Origin: Melastoma dodecandrum
Taxonomy: Eukaryota > Streptophyta > Magnoliopsida > Myrtales > Melastomataceae
Direction: 5' to 3'
Length of the DNA: 64,000 nucleotides
Assembly: GCA_029817715.1 (NCBI GenBank)
Contig: JARUPY010000304.1
Location: forward strand, 1-64,000
Within the stretch, counting starts at the first letter, position 1. Each line of letters begins with the position of its first letter. Both the position numbers and the translations under genes were made by a program. The notes under the pieces were generated by a model. The model saw only the letters and a list, made by a program, of their open reading frames with translations, was not told where the DNA came from and did no database searches. Below, one piece after another: positions 43,016 to 53,060 of the stretch.

Positions 43016-43799
43016 AGACGACCTACCATTGATTGTCTAATTCAATAAAGCTGGTAAATAATGTATTTGATCGAACTAGTCATAATCTAGATTTTACAGA
43101 AACTACTTGGACAATTAAAGCAAGTGCTCGCAATTATTATAAGGTCCAAGAAAAGAGCTTGACAGACCCCACACTCACTAATCATGTAGTTGACAAGCCT
43201 CATCGAATTTCCAACATAAAAAAAAATAAAAGGAGAAATAATTGACGATTCAAAAACAAGTGTCGTGATTTCTTATCAAGGTAAAAGAAAACTTTAAAAA
43301 TGCAGAAAGGAGTCGCGTGGGTTTGGGATTTCTCTTTCGAGGTCCTCCGTGAGGGTTTCGCCATGGACGACGCCGCCCAGAGCATCTCCAATCGACGTGT
43401 AATAGAGGTTATTGGGGTTGCGACCTAGTCCTGCTGACGTTACACACATTGCCTTTGTTAGGAAAATATTTCGCATCAGGTAAGAATACTTGATTTCGTT
43501 TTATCTCACCTTAAGGGCCACAAGGTATAAGAAATTTAGTCCTCGTTTCATAAAATACAATTAGCCGTGGATCGGACAAAGCATTTTACGTCAGGCACTT
43601 AATATGATAAATTCCGCCCTTTCGTATATGATAGGTGAATTGTGATTTTGTGTAAATGAAATCACGCGTTTGCTTGGTTGTATTATTCTTATAGTGAGAG
43701 TAAATGGAATCACTCCATGAAGTAATAATATTATTTCTTCGTCTAAGAAAGTTAGGACATTGGAGAAAGAGGGTCATGCCTCTTCACCTCTACTTTTTC

Positions 43800-44399
43800 C
43801 CTATTTAGACCAAGTCTCATCCCTTTCACCATTATTGCTGTGATCACCCTCACGAACTGGTCGATCCTAAGTATTGAGACATCCTCGAACCACCAGTCTG
43901 GTAGGACCTGCACGTTTCTACCGGGGCTCGACTCCTTGACGTAGCCATTCCACTCCGGGCTCGAGACCTTCGGCGTCGTCCCTGTGTAAACCCATCGGAT
44001 ACCCTTTGGATTTGCGCAAGCCTTCCACACGATTGACTCACTGCAGCGCCACACGATCTGCAGGTTCTCTGCCCATGGTGAGAGCTTTTTGTAACTCTTT
44101 AGGACTAGGATTGAGTCCCTCCACGATGACAACACGACATAATTAAGGAATGCCTCAGTCTTGAATATCAGGTTGCCTTCCTCTAGGTCCTCCGTCATCT
44201 CAAGATACTTCACCATACAACGCGGGCCCGAGATGTTCGCTGCTGTTAGATCAACTGCGATCCCATAGCAGAACTTTGCAGTAAGCTCAAAGGACTCTGG
44301 CCCACCTGGTAGTTCGTCCAGCACAACCTCACTGAGCTCTGAGTCACGAGCATCATAGATCATCCGGTTGAACGTCCCGCTCCTCGAGAGCAGAGGATA
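43800..44399 (-). pseudogene. NPH3/RPT2-family gene fragment captured by the LTR element
   Basis: On the - strand from 44399: YPLLSRSGTFNRMIYDARDS and FELTAKFCYGIAVDLTAANI (end of the BTB domain), YLEMTEDLEEGNLIFKTEAF and SSWRDSILVLKS (linker), then DWWFEDVSILRIDQFVRVIT, the start of the NPH3 domain. It stops near KGMRLGLN, where element sequence begins. Upstream of 44399 is a T-rich tract and TTGTTGCAG, a splice acceptor, so an intron came with it (to at least 44480). The family acts as substrate adaptor of CUL3 ubiquitin ligases at the plasma membrane, for example in phototropism. About 200 of about 600 codons are present, open throughout but with no start and no conserved NPH3 C-terminal part. 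Orientation is opposite to the element. Confidence 0.85.
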
Positions 44400-45501
44400 C
44401 TGCAACAACAACAAAACACACAATCCAAACAGGGAGTGAAAACAGAAGCAGAAGCGACCAGCAGCAGCGATAGGCTTGACGAGGGAAACAGACCCACGTA
44501 TGCTTTTGTTTAGTCCGAAGGGACAATTTATGTCCTCCCTTTCGAGGTTATTACACTTTCACAGGTCATGGTAAGAACGAGAACGTTAAGTATGTCTTAC
44601 AACATCGTCTCGAAAACGGCGGCATACCATTATGTTTCTCTCGACCGATCCAAAGAGAAGGAGGTGACACTAACTTGAGAGTTCCTTCGTTAAGCTCAAA
44701 CTCATGATTTTTAAAGGCGATCGAAATTAATGATGTCATACTTAAGGAAAAAATAGCTAGCTTCCTCAATTGAGTCATAATATAGCTGCAGCTCCTTCAC
44801 ACATCTAGAGCGTAGACTGTTGATTTAGAAATTTTCAATTAGAACTCACAAGAAATCCCTTGATCCGAAAGACGTGTCAAGCATGGTTGCTCATCGTATG
44901 TCGCATACCACGCCATTTGCATCATCCTCATTTATTTATTTTTATTAATACAATGTTTAATCTTAAGGTACCAAAATTAATCTCCCAAGGACACGCTCGT
45001 TCGAGCTACGAAGCCGGACAGTACACATGGCTAGCTCAGGACTCTCTCTTACGGACACAACACTGTCCAATATGAGAACGTCTACAGATTCCACTACCGC
45101 TCTCATCAGGGGGATGGCACTTCGGGCGGAGATGAAGATACATATGAAGAGCAACATGATGACACGACGAATGACCAGAAGTTGCTCGATGATTATTACG
45201 GCTTTGAATAAGAACTCAAACGTCATGAAGAACCCAAAGAAGCAACAATCCGCTACACATCAGATACATGTCAAGAGCTTTCCACAAAAGTCACGTCGAT
45301 TCTGAAGAGGATTCTTTCGAATGTCAAGGATTCCCGAGGAAAGTTCTTCTGCAACTATGACATTCCATATGTTTTCAAGCAAATACGCACAAGAGGTGCT
45401 CTCATCCTAACAAAGATAGACGGAGCTGTTCCATTCCAACCGGATCGATGAACTAGAAAAATCACCCTAGAAGACTTAACCTATGGGGCTTGCAGCCCAT
45501 G

Positions 45502-45765
45502 TCGGGTAACCAGTAAAGGAAGTATCGTTCCAGCTCATATATTACAAATAAAAAACTAATCAATGTTATCTTTCTGCGCAGATACTTTAACTGGGGCAAC
45601 GATCAATCGCCTCGGGTAACCGGTAAAGGAAGTATCGTTCCAGCTCATATATTACAAAATCAAAAACTAATCAATGTTTCGTTTCTTTTACAGAGGCCTT
45701 TACTGAGGCAACGAGCACGCATCGTCAGGGAACCGGTGAAGAAAAGTATCGTTCCAAGTTTAAAA
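45502..45765 (+). repeat. Tandem repeat, about 110 bp, 2.3 copies
   Basis: The phrase GGTAACC(A/G)GTAAAGGAAG starts copies at about 45505, 45615 and, more diverged, 45729. Internal region of the LTR element, between the captured NPH3 fragment and the hairpin array. Confidence 0.85.
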
Positions 45766-46446
45766 TTTTTCTCACATTGAATTTGATTGTACATCCTCTC
45801 TTTCCCTACAGGGCATCAAGTTGAGGCGAACATCATAGGTAAAATTATCATTTCATAAAACATGTGTTATGTTCATTTGTCATGCATTCTCACTAAACGA
45901 TTTTATTCAAAAATTTAAAACACATTCCTAAGTGGAACACTTGTGTGCTAGAGATAGAAAGGCAAGCCTATCCCTAAACACATACCCTTTTCGAGAGTTG
46001 AGTGCAAACACTTGTGAGAAACTCAGACATGATAGCATCGGAGTGGGAAGGAAATCCCTTTGACAGAAAATGCTCCAGCTAGGATGACATCGAGCATTCT
46101 TTCTTATACCCAAACACTTTACCATTGCCAGCCATTCCTAGCCAAAGTGGAGATTTTTTGAAACACAATTCCTCTTTCAAGTCAAAGAGTCGCTTCACAT
46201 CGAAGTAAAAGGAGTTATGTAGTCTAGATTTCCGGATAGGACTCAGGTGGAGATGCGTTACTTCCTCAAGTTTGAGTGTGAAGTACATCTCTATGGATCT
46301 CGCTAGTCGGCACAATACTCTACCATCTTTTAATCATTCGAATGCTTCCATGAACAATTCCAGAGAACCGAGTCTGTGGAATATTCAATGAAAAAAAAAA
46401 GAATTTGAAATGAGACAGGGACAAGCAAATAAAAAGAAGAAGAAAA

Positions 46447-46612
46447 GAGAGCCCTTCAATATCATTCAAAGAAAAAGCAAATTTTGACACAAGGGCCAAA
46501 AGACGGTCGCAAAAGCAAAGTGTCAAGAGAGAGCCCTTCAATATCATTCAAAGAAAAAGAAAATTTTGACACAAGGGCCAAAAGACAGTCGCAAAAGCAA
46601 AGTTTCAAGAGA
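46447..46612 (+). repeat. Tandem repeat, 82 bp, two copies
   Basis: GAGAGCCCTTCAATATCATT starts at 46447 and again at 46529; the copies differ at a few bases. Confidence 0.9.
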
Positions 46613-47318
46613 AAAGGGACAAAAGTTTTAGAACCCTGATCCCGATTTGCCAATCTGGGTAAACCGCTTTAAATTCAAAAGCCTCGTTTCCTATGGGAAA
46701 AGATAGAGAAAATTATTCTTCTACGACATTTCTCCACGAACTCACTCTTTCATATGCCACCATACCCATGAGTATTGTGTCGATGAGCAAGTCCACATTG
46801 GGAGAACCATGCTTAAAGGTGACGTCCTTGCATTTTGAGTCTTATTTGATGAGATTTTTTGACTTGCTTTCTTTCTTAAAGATCAAGCACTCTATAAATA
46901 TGGTCTTACACCAAGCCTACATTACAACCAGAATCAAAGTCTCTTTCGACTAGCCCTTGAGCATTCATTTCAAAGGAATCGAACTTCCCACTCTGATAGC
47001 ACAGAAACATATTTGAGTGAGCTTTGAGAGATGTAAGAAAGACCCTTTTTTATTCTCTATCACACAAGTGTTTCTGTTTTTCAAAAAAAAAAAGTGAAAA
47101 TTAAGTTTTTGTGCATGCATATAGAGCATCTTGCCTTTATATCATCCACAGTCAGAAATCCGGCAAGTACACATGGGAGATGCAAACAATCACAATCGTA
47201 CTTCATGATTTCAAAACTCAAGCCTTTATGCTAAGGTATGATACTCTTCACCACAGTTAAGCGCTCTTATGGTGTGATATCACTCAAAGTCAAGTTATCC
47301 ATTTCTCAATTCTTTCGG

Positions 47319-48832
47319 TTAAGCGTCTACTAATAGACGTGACACCACTTCTAGTTTTCCTTTTTGGTTAAGCGTCTACTAACAGACGTGACACCACTTC
47401 TAGTTTTCCTTTTTGATTAAGCATTTACTAACAAATACGAGACCATTCGGTAAAGCGCTTACTAACAAGTGCGATACCTTCCAGTCGGTTAAACGTTTAC
47501 TAACAAACGTTGTACCACTTCCAGTTCGGCTAAGCGTTTACTAACAAACGCGACGCCATTCGACTAAGCGTTTACTAACAAACGCAATGTCATTTCAATT
47601 TGGTTAAGCATTTACTAACAAATGCGACACCATTCGGTTAAGCGCTTACTAACAAGCGCGATACCTTCCGGTCGGTTAAACGTTTACTAACAAACGTTAT
47701 ACCACTTCCAGTCGGCTAAGCGTTTACTAACAAACGCAACGCCATTCGACTAAGCGTTTACTAACAAACGCTACGTCACATTCTATTCGGTTAAGCGCTT
47801 ACTAACAAGCGCGATACCTTCCAGCCGGTTAAACGTTTACTAACAAACGTTATACCACTTCCAGTTCAGCTAAGCGTTTACTAACAAACGAGACGCCATT
47901 CGACTAAGCGTTTACTAACAAACGCTACGTCACATTCTTTTCGGTTAAGCGCTTACTAACAAGCGCGATACCTTCCAGTCGGTTAAACGTTTACTAACAA
48001 ACGTTATACCACTTCCAGTTTGGCTAAGCGTTTACTAACAAACGCTACGTCACATTCTATTCGGTTAAGCGCTTACTAACAAGCGCGATACCTTCCAGTC
48101 GGTTAAACGTTTACTAACAAACGTTATACCACTTCCAGTCGGCTACGCGTTTACTAACAAACGCGACGCCATTCGACTAAGCGTTTACTAACAAACGCTA
48201 CGTCACATTCTTTTCGGTTAAGCGCTTACTAACAAGCGCGATACCTTCCAGTCGGTTAAACGTTTACTAACAAACGTTATACCACTTCCAGTTCGGCTAA
48301 GCGTTTACTAACAAACGCAACGCCATTCGACTAAATGTTTACTAACAAACGCTATGTCACATTTTATTCGGTAAAGCGCTTACTAACAAGCGGGATACCT
48401 TCCAGTTGGTTAAACGTGTGCTAACAAACGTTATACCACTTCCAATTCGGCTAAGTGTTTATTAACAAACGCGACGCCATTCGACCGAGCGTTTACTAAC
48501 AAACGCAAAGTCACATTTTTTTCGGTTAAGCGTTCGTACAAACGCGACACCACCTTCTCTTCGGTTAAGAGTTCGTACAAACGCGACACCACCTTCTCTT
48601 CGGTTAAGCGTTCGTACAAACGCGACACCACCTTCAATTCGGTTAAGCGTTCGTACAAACGCGACACCACATTCAATTCGGTTAAGCGTTCGTACAAACG
48701 CGACACTATTTTCAATTTTCCTGTTTGAGCGTCCGTACAAACGCTACTCCTCTTTTCACCAGCTTTTGGTTATGCATTTTCTAACAAGTGCGACACCATT
48801 TCTAGTCAAGTGTTTACTAACAAACGCGATGT
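47319..48832 (+). repeat. Array of about 39 inverted-repeat (hairpin) modules
   Basis: Modules of 33-43 bp, each with a 6+6 bp stem around a six-base loop, typically GCGTTT-ACTAAC-AAACGC. Stems vary in pairs: GCGTTT/AAACGC, GCGCTT/AAGCGC, ACGTTT/AAACGT, GCATTT/AAATGC, CGTCT/AGACG, while the loop stays ACTAAC. From about 47448 to 48400 they form a higher-order unit of four hairpins (GCGCTT, ACGTTT, GCGTTT, GCGTTT types) of 153-154 bp, starting at 47635, 47788, 47942, 48062 (one module missing), 48215 and 48369. From 48529 to 48728 six modules of about 39 bp have a shorter loop (GCGTTCGTACAAACGC). The array ends about 70 bp before the polypurine tract. Tandem arrays in the 3' untranslated part are known for Ogre-type elements; the paired stem changes are what stand out here. 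Confidence 0.92.
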
Positions 48833-48903
48833 CTTAGCTATCCTTCCAAAAAAAATTGGGTTTTTAATAATTCTTTGTTCGAAAATTTTACAAATATTCT
48901 CAT

Positions 48904-48912
48904 AAAGAGGGG
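48904..48912 (+). other. Polypurine tract
   Basis: AAAGAGGGG four bases before the 3' LTR start at 48917; the expected plus-strand primer site of the element. Confidence 0.8.
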
Positions 48913-48916
48913 CAAC

Positions 48917-50719
48917 TGTCATAACCCAATTTTTCTGCAAAAAATCACAAAAAAATTGAAAATCACAAAAAATACTAAAAATTTGAAAATCATCAAAAAA
49001 TCAATAAAAATCATCAAAAATCTTCTAAAATCACTTAAAATAATCTAAAATCCCACAAAATCATAAAAAATCGGCTTTTAAAAATAATTTTTCTCCCTAT
49101 AATACACTTAAGAGGGACGGAGAAACAAGCAAGCAAGGAAGGAGGGAGGGAGGAAAAGAAAAACAAAGGCTTAGTCGTTAAAGCACGATTCCAAGTCCTG
49201 GCCAAATGGTTGCTCAACGATGACCTTTGTCCAACCACTGTCTGAGGAGGCGCGATTCTTGGAGCACCTCACGGCATCGACAAACAAGTGTGCGGGTTGA
49301 AAGCACCCCGGCCTTAAATAAAAGTTCTACAATTATCAAGAGATTTCGTATTGATAGCCTCCCATGCAGTCCCGACATCAATCTGGTTGTCGCAGCAAGC
49401 TTCTCAGTTGCGGCAACGATCTCCAAACTCGGAGGACAGATTTAACAATCTGTTGTTGTGGCTCCTCAATGACGTCATCCCACGTTCGCCGGCAAGCAGC
49501 TCAAGGAAGGCCGCCATGCCTCTGTTCTCCTCGGATTTGGGCAACCCGCGCTCGGCATTCCTAGCGGACGCCATCGACTTGGCCCCGATCTCTACCTCGA
49601 CGCTCTCGACCACCAAGGATGCCACACTCCAAACCGCCCATGATCAGCGGTCTCCACTCTTCCCCTGCGCCAATCAAACCCACGGTTCTTCGACCTTCTT
49701 TTGATTAAAAGGTAGTTTTTTAAAAATTTTTGTGTTGTGGCTCTTTTACAATCGAAAGACATTTCAAGTCATTTTTTTTATTAAAAAAAAAACAATCTGA
49801 CGTTAGTCTTATTATTTTATGATTGTTATCTTCTAAAAATGAACTTTATTCCATTTTAGCTTCATCCCATGCGTTGAACTTTAATTTTAATTGATTATAC
49901 TTTATGCTTTCAAAATTTTAACCATCTTTACTATTTGCTCGTAATATGTTTTGCATTAGAAAATCATTAGTCTAATTTTGTTTATTTGAGATTTTACGAA
50001 AAAATCATAATAAACTTTCAAGCTTCTTTCGAACAGTTTACTTCGTTTTTTTTATTTTTATACAGGTATCTCGAGGGCGTGCCTTGCGGACAACCAAGGC
50101 ACGCACCTCATTCAACGCATTCAAGACAACGGAGGTTACGAAGTATTCGAGGGATTATTTGGATTCTCGAAGGTCAAGACCCTCTGAAGACGACTTCGCA
50201 CTCACAACGTTACGGCATCAACGGCTTGTCAGGTTCGTCGTAAACCTATTCTAAAACGGCACCGTGAGGTATAAACACTAACGGGGGCGTTCTATAGAGA
50301 GCGAGAAATGGTACAATACCCGGTTCTCCCTGGAATTTACTTTTGGCTTAGAAATTGTTAAAAGACATTAATAAATCTATGTTGCTTGCATTTTTGCCCG
50401 AAAATTCAATTTTTAAGAAGAAATATTTTCTAAAAATGATTCACGTAGACATTTTAAGCATTAATGAGCTCGAGATCATTTTTTTTATTTGTCAAACAAT
50501 GTCTTCTTCTAAAACAGAGCTCAAATAAAATCGGACATCGGAAACACACGATAAAAGCCTCCCTTTTCTTGTGATGCATGCGATTTAGTAATCCCTAATT
50601 CCCGAACCTTAACGAATCTCTATAGTTTTTTTTACTTGAACTTAAAATAAGTTAGTGGCGACTCCAACGCGTTTTCAAAATCCGAATCGAGGATATTCAT
50701 TTGGGATCCACCCGCGACA
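48917..50719 (+). repeat. 3' LTR
   Basis: 1,803 bp, TGTCATAACCC to CCCGCGACA. Its parts 48917-49080, 49390-49490 and 49690-50719 also frame the receptor-kinase fragments in the insertion at 21495-29542. Between them (about 49200-49680) lies an antisense coding-like segment that also remains in part in the 5' LTR (40971-41183). This segment resembles a host-gene fragment but I do not recognise it. Confidence 0.9.
49214..49625 (-). other. Antisense coding-like segment inside the LTR, unrecognised
   Basis: Two - strand frames: 49625-49404 (with RGMAAFLELLAGERGMTSL) and 49426-49214 (with EKLAATTRLMSGLHGRLSIR and RCREVLQESRLLRQWL). Composition is GC-rich and protein-like, unlike the AT-rich LTR around it. 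The second frame is still open in the 5' LTR at 41183-40971 with few changes. It may be a captured host exon, by analogy with the kinase fragments in the other LTR copy, but no family could be named. Confidence 0.4.
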
Positions 50720-50724
50720 GTGTC
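50720..50724 (+). repeat. Target-site duplication GTGTC, right
   Basis: Identical to 40668-40672. Confidence 0.92.
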
Positions 50725-53060
50725 ATTCTTCTGATGTATCATAAAATACCTCCTCGATGGTTGAATCCGTTTTAAAGGGGGGCTTGAATCGGTTCTTGAC
50801 TTGAGCTATCGGCGTTAGGCCGATATTTCTCAGACATGCACTGGTCCGAAGGTTGACGGCGTTCTCGGCACAAACAATCATGCAAGAGATGTGATTTGGG
50901 CTAAAAAATAATCCGAATTCAATCTATTCAAAATGTGCACCATTTGAGGAAAATCGCCCTTTCTCCCTTTCTATTATTACTTTTATCTAAAAAAAAAACA
51001 AATGAAACCAATGCCCTGTCAGTGTTTCGTTAAAATAAAAAAATAACCCGATTATTATATTAAAAAAGGAAAAAGATCAAAAAGGGAGAGGGCAGACGAG
51101 AGCCTGTTGAAGCTCTGGGTTCCGGAGGGTCAGATGTCTTCGTGGGTTAGGAACGGTGGGAACAACCACTCCGACTTTGGGGGTTCAGGGTAGCGGCGAC
51201 GGGCTCCCCGAAGACGGCTCGATGTCGATTAGGAGGGGCCAAGGGCAAGAGGGCGCCAAGAGGAGACATGAAAAGAGAGGGGCTGTGAGTTGGTCGCACA
51301 CACCTCCGGAGATCGCCGTTCGTTGCGGCCGGATCGACAGGCGTTGATTGTCAACAGCGGAGGACCGCCTTGGGATCGGACTCGGGGAATCCGCTTAGAG
51401 CTGGACGACACACATGCAGCGCCGCCTCGGGGCCGTCTTGGATGGGTCGACAAATTCGAAGACGGTTTCATCCCTCGCTAGTGGGTCGGCCGATAGGTTC
51501 GCCTTGGCCGAACCCACGTTGTTGACGCTGGGGGGTCCAGATCTGGAGTCGGGTAGGTGGCCGGCAAGGAGAAGCTTTCGAGAGGTCATCGTGCGTCGCG
51601 GCTGAATCTTAGACCTAGTTCCGGGGACAACCGACTTTGGGGAAAGGAGAGGCGCTAAAGGAGAGTGCGAACCGCGTCGGGGCTGGAACTGGGTATGCCG
51701 AGGACTTCGGCGGCTGTGGCTGCCGGTTGACGGTTTCCTCACCCCTTGGCGGCTCTAGAGCGGGCGAACCAAGGGCAGGTTGGTCTGGCCGCACGACGGG
51801 GAAGGGGGTTGACCTCGGTCAGGATCGGCCTAGGGATGGCGATCACAGCAGAGGTTCGTCGAGCAGTCCGGCTGCCGTTGCTGGTTGCCGCGGCTGCGAT
51901 GCTGAAGAGCCATCACACCTGCGCGCTGAAAGGAAAAGAGTCAAAGGAAAATGGGGGGTGGGGAGGGGCTTCTCGCGACGCTAATGCGCGCCTGCGAGAA
52001 GCTCGGACATGGCTCCCCATCGCGAGCGAAGACACGGAGCCGGTCGGGTCGTCTAAAGAGAGGGAGGAGATGTCAAGCGCTACGGATCCCAGCTGAGGGT
52101 CGTCGTTGCTGCGTCCAGGGAGATTGTATTCCGCCGTGGCCGGAGGTATGGTAGCCTGTTTGTCGTTGGATGCTCCTCTTGAGTTGATCGCCGAGGGGGT
52201 TTTCATGACACCAACTTCCGCTTACCTTGGGCAGAAATCGGTCAGAGGAAGAGGGGGGTGGTCGCTCGGGTTCGCCGGTGAGTCAGGTGTTGTTGTTTCT
52301 TTCCTAAGGGGGGAAGAGCTCTCAGAGGGGAGAGACGGTAAGGCGGCCGCCCCCTCCTTTCTGCCTTCACTTTCTTTTTTATAGAGGATCTCCCGGCCAT
52401 TATCCGAACCATCCGTGGCACTCGGATCAAGGAATCGAGGCCATGATTGTCTGGGGGGAACGCTGCTGCGAACTAGGGGAGGGAGCTTAGGGACTCAGGC
52501 GTAGCTCTGGGATTCCCGAGATAAAACGTCAAGGGTTCTGCAGGAATTGTTGGTGGGTCCCGGTGAATTCGCTGCAAGTGTTTGCCGAGGAGTTAATGTG
52601 CCTTGTTTGCTGGGAATTACTTGACGCGGCGGGACCCCCTATCCGTCGTCAGCAAATCAGGAGAAATTTAATAATTTTTTATTCGCTAGATGTCTCGCGG
52701 TAGGCTGATTCCTTGTTATTATTTATTATTGTTTTCTCCTATCCAAGTCGATCGTTGCCTCTGCGCTTCTTCTCCGAACTTGTTCTTGCTTTCCAAATTT
52801 GTCCAATCGAGACGAAGCCAGCATATTATTTTGATTAGAAATCGTTTTCACGCAATTAATCTTAAATTCAAAATCTGTCACCTATTCATGCTTGGGACAA
52901 AATCAAATACCACGTTCAACGATTCTTATGAAATGATAAGCATGTTTTAAAAGTATCATCTATTAACGTTAATCTTAGTTTAATCACATGTGATTAAAAC
53001 TCGATCAATGATGAGCGTTTTGGCCAATTTGGGGGATGTAATGGTCTCGTGATCACCTAG
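50725..53060. other. Probable remainder of R1c with a GC-rich block; no gene recognised
   Basis: Continuation of the R1c copy after the LTR element. 51090-52640 is strikingly GC-rich and contains long ORFs on both strands, none with a recognisable domain; R1d has a similar GC-rich block at 55500-55860. Both blocks contain a CTTACCTTG phrase (a splice donor on the - strand) near 52222 and 55757. From 52640 to 53060 the sequence is AT-rich without features. Confidence 0.4.

Larger units (their letters stand above)
40673..50719 (+). mobile_element. Non-autonomous Tat/Ogre-like LTR retrotransposon with captured gene and hairpin array
   Basis: 10,047 bp with perfect GTGTC target duplications. Parts: 5' LTR 40673-41219, primer site 41224-41241, degraded DUF7745-like ORF 41833-43015 (+), antisense NPH3 fragment 43800-44399, tandem repeats at 45.5 and 46.45 kb, hairpin array 47.32-48.83 kb, polypurine tract 48904-48912, 3' LTR 48917-50719. 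I see no gag, protease, RT or integrase motif, so mobility must have come from a related autonomous element. The 5' LTR has lost about 1.27 kb that the 3' LTR retains; in the shared about 500 bp the two LTRs differ at only a few percent of positions, so insertion is fairly recent. Confidence 0.85.

Noticed and set aside
43200..43476. - strand ORFs of 60-63 codons next to the NPH3 fragment
   Set aside because: No similarity to NPH3 or to any family I know; short and overlapping.
47319..48832. CRISPR-like array
   Set aside because: Repeats and spacers are both repetitive, the modules are palindromic and merge into a 154-bp unit, and the sequence is eukaryotic and lies inside a retrotransposon.
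51395..52206. Possible protein genes in the GC-rich block
   Set aside because: Overlapping open frames on both strands, as expected from GC-rich composition; no domain, no splice-consistent gene model.
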